Shown in pieces: positions 1 to 13,895 of a stretch of DNA of 64,000 bases. The DNA is from Formicarius rufipectus (taxonomy: Eukaryota > Chordata > Aves > Passeriformes > Formicariidae). Each line of letters opens with the position of its first letter. The first letter of the stretch is position 1. Below the pieces are notes generated by a model. That model was not told the DNA's origin, did no database searches, and saw nothing but the letters and a program-made list of their open reading frames with translations. The stretch covers positions 62,001-126,000 of the forward strand of contig VXAU01003747.1 in NCBI GenBank assembly GCA_013399695.1, written 5' to 3'. The position numbers and the translations under genes were made by a program.

Positions 1-1345
1 CATGCCCTGCCTCCTACCAAACCTGTGTCCCTTTACAACAAGGCTTGCCTCAAACCCAAACAGACATTTTTCCCCTTTCCAGATTTCCAAGTTTGCTTGC
101 TGCTTCTGCTTTCCTGACCTCAATTAAAAGATTCAAATGGATGCTTCTGAAACTTTGAACACATTTCAAACTTACCTTAAATGAATTCACAAAAAGAGAG
201 CACAAAAGATGAGCACAAAGACAATGTACTTGACGAAAAACCCCTTTGACTATCCCATTAATTGTACTAAGCAAGGCCTAGGGAAGGGCTTCCTCTGAAG
301 TCTTCTAGCCTACTTGTTTGTCTGAAAACCATTCTCAGTTTACCAAGTCAGCATACAAAATAAGGAGAATATACATGCAAGAAGGCCTGGCAGTCTTACT
401 CCTGCACACACCAGGCAATGACATCCTCACACTTTCCATGGAGAAAGACTGACAATGGATTGCAGAGTATCCCAAAACTATCCAAATAATCACACAGACG
501 AGCCAGAAAACTGAGTGCTTTGGAAGCGAAAATTCCTCTTGATACTTCTTAGACACCTGATTGTTTACCACCCAGTTTGAGACAAGACAGGCTGAAAACA
601 GCAAAAGTGGAAAAAGAAGCTACTATTGTTTGCTAACAGGAAGATGCAGAGGGGAAAAAAAGACACAAATGGGAAGGGCTGGAATAGAATTTGGCATTAA
701 AAGTACCATAGTGGGTTAGTAACCATGTTCCATTGAACCTTTTTTCCTTTAATTCATAGAACAAGATTTGAGATTCTTTAATCAAAAGTGATAAATGCCC
801 TTGCTGTGGTTCTTACTTGCAGCCTGTGCTGTTATACACCTGCATGGTACAGGTAGAGCACAGGTTCCTGATGGAGAATGAAAGATGGCCCCATTTGCCT
901 ATATTTCACAGGAACCTGCAATCAGTGCTCTTACCTCATGGAAAGAAGAGACATTTCCGCCTTGCCAAGGCAAGTCAACACCCAGTCACCCTGGTCTCAG
1001 TGCCTCTGTCCAGACATACATGCCAGGCTCCTGATGTGAACAGGTTTACAAGTATTATACTTATTCCCTTTCATAGAAAGGAAGGCACATAACAAACCTC
1101 TACTTTATCTCCTAGCCCTCCACAGGGCTCAGCATGCCCCAAGCACCCACAAAGCTCAAGAATCTTTGGAGTGACAGTGCCTGGGATTAAGGAGCAAGTA
1201 GGTTTCAGTTTTACAAACAATGAGGGCTTCCCCCACTGCTGAAGCAGGATTGGGCATGAACATAGGCAGAATTGGCTTTTAAAGCAGCTGTTCTACTACT
1301 TGTATCCTGGGTGAGACTTTCAAGTTTTTGCAAATATTCTTAATG
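1..1345. other. Non-coding sequence, nothing recognised
   Basis: AT-rich unique-looking sequence with stops in every frame. The short open frames here (61-91 codons) show no family motif, no biased composition and no exon boundaries. I see no repeat family, RNA gene or promoter structure. Confidence 0.6.
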
Positions 1346-1471
1346 CAATTTGTCAACTTGCAGGGAGGAGGAGAATCAGACAACTGTAACTATGGCAATG
1401 AGATCATTACTGATGTGGAAGATGCAGCCATTCTCAATGCTTCAGCAGCCTTCATGCATGATGCCAATTAG
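1346..1471 (+). other. Exon-like segment, unidentified, low confidence
   Basis: An open stretch ends at a TAG at 1469-1471. A possible splice acceptor CAG lies at 1361-1363, and 35 codons run from 1364. Without splicing, the same frame begins at an ATG about seven codons upstream of 1364. The peptide is acidic and protein-like in composition, containing NEIITDVEDAAILNAS and ending FMHDAN. I do not recognise the family. The pyrimidine tract before the CAG is weak, and an open run of this length is expected by chance fairly often. It could be a terminal coding exon, a fragment of an old processed pseudogene, or chance. Confidence 0.15.
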
Positions 1472-4400
1472 ACAAATTCTTTGTGATTCCTTCAGACTTC
1501 TACAGCATTGAGTGCAGAGGCTCATCGTCTAATGAATAAGATTCACTTAAAATTATGTGACATAATCATTGTTGTAAAGTATGTTAAACAAATTTGGCCA
1601 TTATTTTCTCGGGCTGCATATCCCTTTCCATTTCAGCATCATCTCTAAGGACTGACAGCTAGTTACTGAAGACGAAGACACATGCCTGTGGCTGTAGTGG
1701 GTCAGAGCATGCTCTGCCATCTCACCCTCTGCATATCTCTTCATGATGCTCAGGCAATAGATAGGTCCCAAAGTGTGCTGAAACATTCAGAAATCTGATC
1801 ACTTGAAGTACAGAACTCTTAAACAATCATCCTACAGAGGTCTGAAAACCAGGCATAGAAGGTGATTAACAGGGTGGTATTTGTTAATCCCATGGTCATA
1901 TCTGCTCATTCAGTCTTGCAAAGGCTGGGCAGTCTTTCAATTTTTTACCATGAATGGCTTCCATGATACTGTTTTGACCATTCCTTATTGTGAAATAAAA
2001 AACATGTGTAAACATCTCTTGAGGGCTTATAGCAAACACTGACAGGCTATTTTTCAGCAGAACTGTTTCCATCAGAAACAGCTAATTGACAGAATTAAAA
2101 GGCTTTGCCAACCACTTCCCTTTTGATGAAGAATTGCTTTTTCCCTTCCTGGCTGGCTTACCTCACCAGATCCTCAGCAGTCCTCCTGTGAGCTACGGGA
2201 TTTCCCAGCTCTCAACTACCAGCACATGGAAGACTTTCAAGGACCACACACGCTAGATGTTGTGCTGCTCATCTAATTCATCTGCTGGCCATGATAAAGG
2301 TAACATCTCCAAGATCTGGATTTGATGTAAGCTAGCCATGACCTTATACCAAACTTCTCAATTTTCTAGCTCAGCAAGGTTTTCTGCAATCTCTGCTCAG
2401 TGCCCTGTTCTTCATTTCCTCCAAAGCTTTGCAGACCAAATAAGACAGAGGTTAATGAGAGGGAGGTCACAATTGCCTGTGAAGCATTCAGCTCATACAG
2501 TCCTTTTTCCAAATCAGCTTCCTCCCATAGTTTTAGCCATCATCACTTTTTAATTCTGGTTCAAGCTGTTGTGCCACCTTGCTCTGTGCTGTTAAGAGGT
2601 AAATTTCAACTCTGAGCTATGCAAAACCTTTTTCTTAAAATAGCTTGAGACTACTAAGAAATATAAATAATCAAGGCTTACAAAATGCTTTGATGTCAAT
2701 CATCATATGAAAGATGCCTTAGGAACATTGTACAACAAACCAGAAACAATTTTTTAATTTTTTTTTTTTTTAAATGGTTTCTTCTGAGTACCAGTAGATA
2801 GAACTTACACAAAGGGAAGACACTTTGGATGGGGCAAAGTGAGACACCACTTCACTGAAGATAAAACAGCACTGTAATGGCACCTTAAAAATTTATGAAC
2901 AGAAGTACAGAAGTGTCAACCACAAAGGCTGATATAAACCAACAGCTTATTTGTAAAGCCACTGCACCCACTGTTTAACTCTTCTGAAAGAAGAGCACAG
3001 CATCCAACAGAAAACCTTTTTGAGGTAAAGTGAACTGGGAGGATGAAATGGGTATGATTTAGTTACAGAACACAAATCTGACTCTCATCAGGCTTGACTA
3101 GATTACTGTGCCATCCAAACCAGTGGAATTACTGTGCTGGAGTCAGGAGTAAAAAGCAAGAGGAATTCGTATACATCCTGTTATTAAAAAAAGCTATATT
3201 TACCGCAAATCTCTTCAAAACACCCTCATTATGTGCCTTGCATTGCCTGTTTCAACAGCTGTTCTTATTTACTGTCATCTACATTTCCCCTTTAAAGCAG
3301 ATTATTAATCTTACTGGTCAACTCTTCTTGTGCAAAAGTTCCCTGATGCAGGCAGAATATTAGGTGTTTTTTGTAAAGGTCATCTTCTTGTTACTGTTCA
3401 ACAAGCAGTTGTTCATAATCCCAAATCTTAACAATTACATTAATTTTAAACTAAAGGTTGGAGCCATAAATTTTCTCCAGTATTTCCTACAGCTAAAGAA
3501 ACTCAGTAATCAATAAAAAGAAAACACTAATAATATTTCATGACTTCTTTATTGTCACACATGCTGCAGTAATGCACAGAGATAAACAAGTGCCTGTTTT
3601 TCTGATTTCATTTTGAACACAGAAATCACTGTAGGGCACACAATAAAACTTGATTTTTGGCTTATGCTCCACAATCAACAGCTAATCCTCAGCTGAACAT
3701 TTGATGCAAGGTGCTTTGCTTAACCTTTTGTCTGCTGTCTCTCTCACCTTTCTATGTGCTCTTTGATTTCAATTAAGCTGTGACTGAATATATCACCTCT
3801 GGGTATTATCTTTCCTTAAATTAAATATTGCTTTGACTTGTGATCTTAATCAAAAGCTCCTTGAGGGGGAAGCCTCTGCTGATACAACTGGCCACCAAGT
3901 CCTCCTCTCCCAGGCATCTCAGCAGAGCACGGTGTGTGACAGACCAGAAGAGGAATGGGGCTGCTACACACAAAGTGGTCAGTCACTGAAAATAACATGA
4001 ATACTGCTGCCAAAAATAACAACCTGTTCTAGGAGAGGATGGTAAAAACTCAGCTCTACAACCAGCACAGTACAAATATATGTAATTCAAAAGTTAAGTT
4101 TATATGAATTCGACTTTCTGGTCTGTCTTCTCTGACCAAAGCTTTCTTTAGGGCCATTATAAAATTTTCAGAAGCCAAGGTCAAACCATAAACTAGGTGT
4201 GTCTGATATTTCGATTAAATAAATGCTAGGCAAAGCACTTGAATTTTTCAGCCTTATGAAAAATATTCTACATTCTGCCAGTGCTAGTACTTCTGTAATT
4301 CTGAAAAATTGCTTTTCTATGGACTGTGAAGTGTCTGTGTGAGTTTCCCTGTGAAACAGAGGGATACAATTGCTGATACTGCTGTCACCTAAAATAAGTG

Positions 4401-5442
4401 ATTACTTATTTTAAACAGTTCCTTGGACATTTGCTTCTAAAAGAACATACTGAAGACCCACAGCTCAGATGGAAGGGTTGGCCAGCCCTAATGAGAGCTC
4501 CCAATGTTTTCACTACACCCACCGTTATCTCTGGTGCTCAGATCTGGGGCAGTGCAAACAGCTCCAAAGAGCAGACAACCAGAGACAGACATATCCAAAC
4601 TACCACTCCAACTTTCCTCCACTTCCTCTATTACTGCATAAAGCTATCACACATTTATGTGAAGGTATTCGGGGACTCCTAATCTGAAATCCACTGAATC
4701 CATGCTAAAGATTCCTATAAAAATGTCATTGTTAAGTAAGCACTTGACTTTAGGTAAGTCTTACAAGAGATGACAAGGGGCAGCAAAGGGCTATTCAGAC
4801 AGCTTGCATTAAGCAGCTTCCTTCTGATGCTTAAGCCAGGAGCCTGGTCTCTGCAGGCTCCCTTAACATCAAAGGAGAGAAGCACTGATGCATTGACAAT
4901 GCCACGACTAAACAACTCTTCATCTTATGTATGAAGATTCAAATGCCTTAGCAGATGACTGAGGAAAACAGCAAAGGAGAAAAATAAGTCTAAAATCAAT
5001 GTTACCTCACATACAATCATTAGAACTACACAGAATGAAGTGCAATGTCAAAAATCACATCGAGTGTGTTAGAAGCTGTTACTGCCATAAAAGTTGCTAA
5101 TTAAGAAACACACTTCGATTTGGGAATATATATTCATTTTATGATAGATTTTACCCTTCTTGGTTAAAATAAGATAAAAAGGTCAGGTTTTAGCTATTAC
5201 TAGACAAGAAAGTGAATACTTCCTCCACTGCCCCAGAGCTCCCATGATGTGTAGCTAATAATTATTAGTGAGTTGCTGTAAGGGAGTGCTACAAAATGCT
5301 GCAATCTCCACAGAAAAGGTGATGATGATACAAACATACAGTGTTGCTATGAGCATGTAGTTCTGGCTTTTTACTGCCCATTTCTCTGCTTGCACAAATG
5401 AAATGATACAATCACTCCACACTGCCCCCAGCTTCCCCTCCC
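1472..5442. other. Non-coding sequence
   Basis: No gene, RNA or recognised transposon is visible. A T run at about 2758-2771 is the only simple tract of note. Open frames of 66-94 codons in this stretch, some overlapping in different frames of the same DNA, have no family features and look like chance. Confidence 0.6.
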
Positions 5443-5526
5443 AGCCAAAAAACCCCAAAACCAAACCAAACCAACAAAACCACAACCAAACAAAAAAACC
5501 CCAACAACTTCCCCTAAAAAACCTCA
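5443..5526. repeat. A+C-rich low-complexity tract
   Basis: The plus strand is almost only A and C, in irregular CCAAAA/AAACC units, for about 80 bases. It has no fixed period, so it is low-complexity rather than a clean microsatellite. The minus-strand reading, rich in Phe, Trp, Gly and Leu, belongs to a 106-codon open frame that is an artefact of this composition. Confidence 0.8.
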
Positions 5527-8500
5527 AATGAAAACAAAATACAAGCCAGAACATAAAAGGCTTTTCTACCACCAAAAAGCCTCTGATTAGCTATAAGGGG
5601 ATCTGAGACGTGTATGCTATGTGGTTTTCTACCTGTCAAGTTATCATCTTTTCCATGCTCCTTACAGATCAGTATGGCAAAACTGTTTTCCTTCTAAAAC
5701 AAATATTTTAGATTTACTGTATTCTTAAAGATCTGACATTTCAGGGTGTCTCTGGGGCTGTGTGATGGTGAACTTGTAGGTCAGTGCCCTTTATGAGGTA
5801 GGATGGGATGCTCCCTGGATAAATCCTGCCTCTGTATATAGAGAACCTCGTTCCCTAATGCCAGATTTAAGATGTGCACGCAGGCACATGGAGGGATTGT
5901 ACTCTTATACAATGAAGCAGAAGTGGGATTGCTGGCTTCAGAAGAGGTGGGGGAGAGCCAGGGGATCCCCAGGGGCTGTGATGCTTTTTTTGTGGATCCC
6001 TCCAACCTTTCTTGAGAAGTGTCTGCTCCCCAGATCAATACTTGGCCTTCTTATAGCATAATCCCCCACTGCACCTGAATGTAAACACAAACACATGCAA
6101 GTATGATTGCTTTCTTGTGTCCTTTGGGCTTGTTTCTTTTTTTAAATGCCAGAAAAGTTCACCTCCATTTCATGAGTGGAATAGAAAACACTGAACAGCT
6201 TTACTCCCCAACAAGACTTTGTTCTTGGAAAAATACTGTCTTGCAGATGCTGTTCTTCAAACATGCATTCAGCATCCATTTAAGGGTGCCAGTGGCAGAA
6301 ATGGGGGAATAGTTTTGTCACATGGGCTTTGCTTAACTCCTTTGCACATTTCCCTTCTTTGGAGCACATCATTTACAATTGCCTAGCTGTAGACTGCACA
6401 TTTATTTCAGTTAGCCTCAGTCTTAACTAATTTAATACATTTTGTGTATGTGTGCTCTTATTTTGGCCAAGAGATTAAATCTCCCTTCTGACAGAACCAC
6501 ATTGTAGAACTTTTGACACATCTGGTGATTTTTTAACCAATTTCTACCCACAGGGATGGACATTTCCTGGCCACTGCCTATCATGACTGTACACAGCTTA
6601 GAAAAAGGGTTTCTTTAATTATTAAAGAACCCAGTGCTTTCCACATGGAGAAACTGCTTTCTTTTGAGGTCTTAAGCGTTATTATAAACAGATGAGACAG
6701 GAAAACACTCTGTGCAAAGAACTGGTTAAAAGATTCCAAATTCTATATTTTTTTATGTTCTCCTGTATTAAGCCTTGTGAGAGGAACAAGATGGTATTTC
6801 TGCCTGGAACAGTCTTCTGCCTCGTGTTCAAAGTGACAAAGCATTAATGTATGCAAAATATGCAGCCTACAGCTTGTTCATTAGGAAAATGGAGAAGTAG
6901 AGGAGAGGATATAGATTAAATGTCACCAAGTCATATAAAACTCTTTGTAGCTATATAAAACTCTTCACCATACACAGGAAAGTTCAATATATAAAAAGAA
7001 GCGAATATGCAACAGCTCAATGGCCAAATGCCTAATGATGGGTAAGTGCAATATAGGCCAGGGGCACATGGAGGCTGTAAACTTCAGTGAGGACACCTCT
7101 GCAGCAAACTTGAATATGTTAATGATTGAAATTCCTTGCAAGATGTCCTGGTATTACTTGGACTCTCGAATCATAAGTTTGTTCTACCAGGATGTATTTG
7201 CTTCCCTCTGCAATGCCTTCAGCTGCTTAATCTTTCCCATTCTTTCTCTCTACAGGTTCAGGCTTGCTCACTCTTTGCAGCACAAGCAGCATTGGGGATG
7301 TTGCTATAGAGACAGGCTGTCCCAAAGGACTAAGAGGGTACAAGGAATAAGTGCTTTCCAGTCTTGGATTACTGTTTCCATACCACAACCTCGGGCCTTG
7401 CTTCTCTCAGTGAGTGTCTGCTGAAGAAACTGGATTTGCCTTTCCCCTCATCAGATTAGTTCACAATTTCCTATTCCAATCAGCACCTTACGTGTAGTGG
7501 TTTTCCAAGTTCATGGCCACATGCAATACACAAAACAAGATCTGAAAGCTGAACAGTGATCCACCAATTCTGCTAATTGCCAAATAGGGGAAAAAATTAT
7601 GTATGTCAGCCACATTACTAGAATTCATCAGAGACATGTTTTTGAGACTCTCCAAACTGTCATCAAGTTTAAGTCAGGCTCAGGAGGCAGTGGCAGGCAG
7701 AGGGAAATCAAGTTGTTTAATTTCAACATTTTTAAAATAAATACTTTCAATTTAGAATACACTTAAATTATATGAGGTAGCCCAAAGTTTCAGTAGTGAT
7801 GTTGTATCAATTCACAATTCAAAAAGAGCAAAGAAGCTAATTTTCAGCTGACCTTACACATGCCTTTACTAATTCTCACTGCCCTACTTCCAGACCCTGG
7901 TGTTCATGCAAAGTCAATGGAGACAGTACAGCTCACTGCCACAAGCCATTTTATTTTTCACCAAAAAGATGTTTCATCCAGTTTCATCACTTGTTTTGCT
8001 GAAAACATGAAGCCAGGCCTGCACTATAGGAATAGAACAGTTTATTTATTTTGAGCACTGCTCTAATTTTTTTTCACTTAAAAACATGTGATCAAAATAA
8101 AAACAAAACCTCTGCCAGATCTAACACTAATTTTTGATGAAAAATTAATTTCAGAATTCTTTTCTGTTATCCCACATGGAATAAAAATAATTTCAGACTA
8201 CAAAACATCTTGCATAACAAAATCTATGCCAAACTCCTTCCTAATATAAGCAGACAAAAACAGATGAAGCAAGAAAATGCCCACTGTTAGTATTTGAATT
8301 TTATCGAAATATGTTATTAGTGAAGAATTAGCTATGTGGGACAGTCAGTGAGTATTTCTAATTTTAGAGCTGACTTGAAGCTTTCTTCCAGGGGTCACAT
8401 GACAAGAGTTATAAATCAGGATGACATTGCAACTCAGATACAATATTTTATCTTCCTTGTAAAGCTTTACCTCCTGCTCTCAAGATATAAAGGTGTGAGG

Positions 8501-9297
8501 TGAAGGGAAATTTCTCCCTTTTTCTTAAATAGTTTTTTAGCTCTCGTGATTGAGGAAAAAGCCCCCAGATCTCTGAAGGTGTTAAGTCCAGAAAATATGA
8601 AACTCCCCCCAAAAAGAAATCAAAAGATAAGGGTCTCCTCTTTTAGAGATAATATCTACCTTGAGGAAGCTAACACATATCTGTACGTCTAGTGCTATGT
8701 TTATGTTTGTTCACTATGCAAAAAGCAAAAACACAGACAAGATGTATTTCAGCAGTTCGCAGTTTTGTCTTACCAAGCCACAGAGCCACCAGATGGAGCT
8801 GAGGTTATGCTTTTAGCAAGGAGGAGCACAGTTAATTTCTGGAAGGATTTCAGTGAACATTATGCATGTGTATAACAGACAAAGGTGTGTAGACACACTG
8901 CACTCTGTATAAATTAGGTATATTTAAGGTTTAAATAAAGAATTTGAATGAACCATAGAAACTAGTAAATCGGGTTCACCAGTGTCTCTTCTGCATGCTT
9001 TCCTGCTGTCTAACAAAGGGTTAGCTTTCCTTGACTGTGGCTCCTCTATGAGAAGCCATAAAAACTTGTAGGAGTGCAGTCCCTCTGACACCTCTGCTTC
9101 TCTTCAAAATAGAATTGAAATTGCCCACCAGCTTCAAAAACTGTTAAACAGATGAATATACATGTCCAGACAGCAGAATTATTTAAGTCCCACTACCTGC
9201 CTTAGCAACCAAGATATAAAATGCCTAAGAGACTTAGGCACCAAAACTGTGCTTATGTTCCATAATATTTTGCACATGGAAAAATACAAGCTTTTCC
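5527..9297. other. Non-coding sequence with one small tandem duplication
   Basis: No gene is recognised. At about 6933-6966 the unit ATATAAAACTCTT occurs twice about 19 bases apart, a local duplication. A 134-codon plus-strand open frame at 7020-7424 has no family motif, no signal peptide and no flanking gene structure, and I treat it as chance. Confidence 0.55.
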
Positions 9298-9342
9298 ATA
9301 TATATATATGTATATATATATAAGTATAAACACACACACATA
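9298..9342. repeat. TA / CA microsatellite
   Basis: A compound simple repeat: TATATATATATG-type dinucleotides, then TATATATATATA, then a short ACACACACAC run. Such tracts are prone to slippage and usually vary in length between individuals. It explains the Tyr/Ile-rich run in a minus-strand open frame across it. Confidence 0.9.
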
Positions 9343-10047
9343 TACTCACACAGAGGGAGCATGTACTGCAAAGATACAGCCAAAGCATTAGTGTGAGTCT
9401 AAGGAAACCATACCACTTCCTCCTCACATTCACACAGTGTGCCCAAAAGCCCAGACTAAATTACTGGGACAACAGTAAGTGATTCAAGTCAAAAGGTGTA
9501 TACATGCCAACACCATTTAAAATTACTTGCTAACATTTTCTTCCACTGTTTTAATGAAGTTGGCTTGAATCCCTGGAGTTTAAGTTTGTTAGAACTCAAA
9601 TGTGTCAAACTTATTATATATACAGTTGTTGTTAATGCCTGTTACAAGATATGTGGCCTGAATTAGTACTGTAGTAGACCCTGGAAAACTTGATGACAAT
9701 TACTACTCCTTTCTGCTTCACAGTTTTCATAGGAAAAGGCAGTACTTTTCTACAGTGATTTCACCCCAGCCAGTGAAGATTCAGGGTAGGAGGAAGGTTC
9801 TGCAGTCTGTGCTTTGTAGCACCTCTACAGTAGCCAAAAGCAGAGCACCTGAACAGAACTGTCCAAAAAATGATGAACATTTGGTTTCATCAACAGCTTT
9901 GAGATTTCCAATTCTGAATTCATTAAGAAGCAAAATTAAATATGACATTCCAGGAGAAAAATAATTACTTTGGACTGATCTAACATTATGCTATGAAATA
10001 AATTAAATTGCATTTACACATTGCATTATAACTCAAAGATGATGCCA
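9343..10047. other. Non-coding sequence, nothing recognised
   Basis: AT-rich unique sequence between the TA/CA microsatellite and an A+C-rich tract. No coding frame, repeat family or structured RNA could be supported. Confidence 0.6.
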
Positions 10048-10115
10048 TTAAAACAAAAAACAAACACAAAATCCAAACACAACAAAAAAATAACCAAACA
10101 ATATCCCCACCCAAA
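10048..10115. repeat. A+C-rich low-complexity tract
   Basis: About 70 bases of irregular AAAAC/CCAAAC units on the plus strand, of the same type as the tracts near 5.45, 20.96 and 38.97 kb. A 61-codon open frame spanning it is rich in Lys, Asn, Gln and Thr only because of this composition. Confidence 0.75.
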
Positions 10116-13100
10116 TGGAGACTTCCCAGAATCAAAAAGGAATGTTTTGACATTGTTCAAGCTTTTCCTCCCCCATTCCTTCCAAAATAACATCACACAA
10201 AGATAAACTCAGTTTCAGAAAGTATTTGGATTGTAATGAAAGCAAAATGAATACATCAGTTTCACCAAGATGTCTCCAACTAACCCATTCCTATGGTTCA
10301 CTTCAGCTCTTGAACCTTCAACACTCAGTCAATGAAATAATTATTTTATTTTACCAGGACTGAAAAAATTGCCCAGGTGTCCCAAAGCCTACTTGCATTG
10401 CTCCAGATGGTGTAAACTCCAGGAGCTTTAAAGCATTCAGCCACATAGGATTCATCAGCTACATCTGTCCTCCCAGCCACCTTCAAGAATTCTCTTCCTC
10501 ATATCCTATGCTTCTTTGCAATAAATAATTTTTTATTGACCTTTTTACCTGAAGAATCATTTTCTGATCATTCTCCCAGACCACCCTGATCAAACCAGGC
10601 CTCCTTCCTTCCACAGTTGGTGCTGGAGTGATAACACAAGTGCTGCTGATTGCAAAGGAGGGACAGACTGTGTCTGGAAAAACGTAGAACAGTCAGCAGG
10701 GAACAGCATCCCCTGGGAAAACCTTCTTTCATTAGGCAAGAAGGTCATGCCTTTATTAGCCTCCAAATCTGATGTGCAATTCCCCTTCCAGGCTGGAGAC
10801 TCACGTCTATGCAGCTGTGGCCTTTTACTGCACAGCAGAACCTGCTATTGAAGTGAGTTCTTCCACTGTACTAACGTATTCATGCTCCACATAAAAAGTA
10901 TATGAGGATGTGCCTCCAGGAGAAATAACACTTTCTTTTAAAGTTATTTCCCCCATAACCACCACTGTAGACAAGCTTTGTCTTCTCCTGACTTGGTAGA
11001 GAACTGCTGGTGAAATGCACTTTTGCAGCTTGAATGATCTGAAGCTATTTCTGGATGGCAGATGCCTGACCTGCTGAGATAGAAGAGTCCTTCCTGTCTT
11101 TCCCCTCCACTCTATTTCCTCTGCCCAACTGAGAAGGTACCATGGGGAATAAAGTGTATTCCTACACCATTCCATGTGATCTGTTAAATACTGCAGTGGG
11201 GGAAAGAGTTGTATATCACTCAACCTTCAGATACTTGCCTATGAAAAGGAAATGTCTCCCCCACGGAAGGGGTTTAATCGTGTGTTTTGCCTCAGAGGTT
11301 ACACCACAGCTTTTATTTGCTCTGCAGTTCTGACAGCTTGTGAGAAGAGAGGCCCTCCTGCCAGTGGAGCCCCCTCAAATTAGGTGGCTATTCATTCATG
11401 CCTCAGGGACAATGAGATCAGTAGCCAAGATAAAGGCATCGTTACTAGATGTCCTGTGAAATAACAGAGTCAAGCTAACATTTTCAAGGGTTTCAGCAAA
11501 TCCATACTCTACACTCTCATGGCTCAGCTATAAATTAAGGAAGGAGGATACTATGCATCTTTGGTAACAACATGGCTACCTGAAGACAGAGTGAAGAGGC
11601 ATCCTATTCTCAACATGCAGTTTCTAAGAGGTGGCTTAATTCTTTTTCAACACCGTGAGCCTGAGATGGATGAGAACTGCAGACCTGTGGACTCATCACC
11701 TCCTTTGCCTTATTCATGTAAGATTTCATCAGAAACTGCACAAAGCAGGCCAGTTTCTCCATTTTTATAGCAGCTTTAATATGAAGAGTCTACTGTATAC
11801 TATACCTAACCACCACTCACTAGACCATGACATCAGTGACGCATATTCCACTTGTATGACCAGGCAAAGGAGTAAGACAAGAAGCTGAGGATCTGAGTCA
11901 GCATACAGGGAAACATGTTAGCCCATGTATGCAAAGTCATGAGTTGGGTCCAACCCTGGATCCATAAGCAATATAGAACTGGGCTAGAAATTTCAGTGAT
12001 GGATGAAGTTTCAAGCCCTATCAGCACTCTTCAGATATGCCAAACCCCAGATGGGACTAAACTACTTTGAAACAGTTTCCCACTAAAACAGTTCCCCTCC
12101 TGAAAAATGCACGAACCCTAACAACAGAGAATTGGAGGTCACTGGAATGCAATTCTACATTAAAACAGTTTCCTTGGCAACCAAAAGTCAAAGCAGCCTT
12201 CAAACAATGCAGACATACAAACCTTGCGCTCCTTGCAACTTTTCAATTAAAGAGGGACAAACACACGTTTAAATTATGAAATGGTAAAAGCTTTGTAAAG
12301 TGCCCAGTGAAGAGCAGCAAGCTCTCACAGCAATCTATCTCGGTTAGGTAACGACACTGCCTGCAAGGTTTCAAGGACAATCATAAGACATAGTAGAAAA
12401 TTAAAAGCATTAACGCAATATGCTTTTACACTGTACTCACTGCAAGTATTACCAGGTCTCTGTCCATAAGTCCTTGCCATAAGAACCCAGTTTGGACACA
12501 CTGTGGAGGTCAGTTTGAAACAAGGTCAGTTTGAAATCCAAGCTCTCCATTGCCTTTAGAGAGACTCTGGTCTGATAATGGGCATGGCAGTAGCTCTAGA
12601 GCATCCTTGTTGTGCAGCCACAAGACCAAGATCCCCAAAGGCACATGAGGACTTGTGCTAAACCTGTGCAGCAGCAGTGGGTGAGGCAGAGCTCAGTTCA
12701 CTCCTTGTAGCAGGGCCCAAGCCAGCTGGGCAGTGCTTCAGGGTGGACACATGAAGTTGCAATGCCATCTACTACCACTCATTCCTCGATGTCACAATGC
12801 CTGCAATGAAGCACACTGCTGACAGAAACCTCCTATGGCAAGACAAGAAGTTGCCTTGGATGTAGCATTTGGGCTGGGAAGCCTGAAACTCAAGGAGCAG
12901 AAAAGCTAGTTATGGTTGATGACACAGACGGAAATAATAAGTGAACCTTCCTGATGCCAGAAAAGTTATGCCTTTTTTCACCACAGGGAGGCTGAACAAG
13001 TGTCTCATTACCACTGTTACTTTCCATTGCCAAGGAGACACTATGACATTGAGTCCTTCACCTTAAATGACAGTGTGGGATATATAATCCTGTGCACTGT

Positions 13101-13865
13101 GCCCTGTCACTGCAGAAGATGGGACTTTGTGCTAGGCAGATGGATTTCTCCAGGTGCATACTCTCACATACCCAGCTGGGTGAATAAATTGGCTGGGAAT
13201 GCGGATATCAATCTGTGTAATAAATACAGGAGAATTTCTAACAATAAGACTGAAAATATTCAGATTCAGGCAGAGAACAACATTTCAGGCCAATATTTAA
13301 AGTTTATCATTAAGAAACCGAGAGGGATTAGTGCATTATAATGAGTCATAGCAGAAATACTTTCAAAATAAGACTCACTGCCATGATTAAAAGGCATTTG
13401 CCTTATTCCACGAAGACCTATAGTTCTCTGTGTGTATGCACATGGACATACATTCTCATTTTTATGGAAGATCACCTGTCTTTCTCTGCCTAAGGATTTC
13501 ATGGCTTTATGTACATTCTTGTTACATTGAGAATCTGCAATAATGTTACCAATGAAATGGTCTATGAATAATACATTACTGCATCACATAAAATAGACAC
13601 TGATTTCTTGAGGGATAATGAAAACTACTAGTACTTAGTGGGTGTTCAGGCCAGGCAGTGCATTGCTTACTAATTCATTTTAGTCTTTGTTAAATAAAAT
13701 ATTCAATTAATTAATCTCTAGCGTTATACATCATACAGCACCAGAGCAAATGAGGAGTTGATCTGCACACCCTGACTGCTATCGATAGCCACCAGCTCAG
13801 CTCTGCTGCAGCACAATTACAAGGGGGATGCTGAGGACACCTTGGTGTTCTGCACTGGAAGGCAG
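10116..13865. other. Non-coding sequence with a small tandem duplication
   Basis: No gene is recognised. GGTCAGTTTGAAA occurs at 12508-12520 and again at 12524-12536, a recent-looking 16-base-period duplication. The 132-codon minus-strand frame at 10825-11223 and the 113-codon plus-strand frame at 13000-13341 match no family I know and lack gene context. The stretch at about 12.6-12.9 kb is somewhat richer in GC but shows no CpG cluster. Confidence 0.55.
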
Positions 13866-13895
13866 ATGAATATCAGCTTTTAGCCTGATATTCAT
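13866..13895. repeat. Perfect 11-bp inverted repeat (hairpin)
   Basis: ATGAATATCAG at 13866-13876 is followed by an 8-base spacer and its exact reverse complement CTGATATTCAT at 13885-13895. A second, shorter inverted match (ATGAA...TTCAT) follows directly. The stem is too short for a microRNA precursor and there is no T tract for a terminator-like role. It may be chance in AT-rich DNA. Confidence 0.75.

Noticed and set aside
5255..5575. 106-codon minus-strand frame with a Phe/Trp/Gly/Leu-rich, membrane-like run
   Set aside because: The hydrophobic run is the translation of the A+C-rich low-complexity tract at 5443-5526.
7020..7424. 134-codon plus-strand open frame
   Set aside because: No family motif, and it contains low-information stretches and no gene structure around it.
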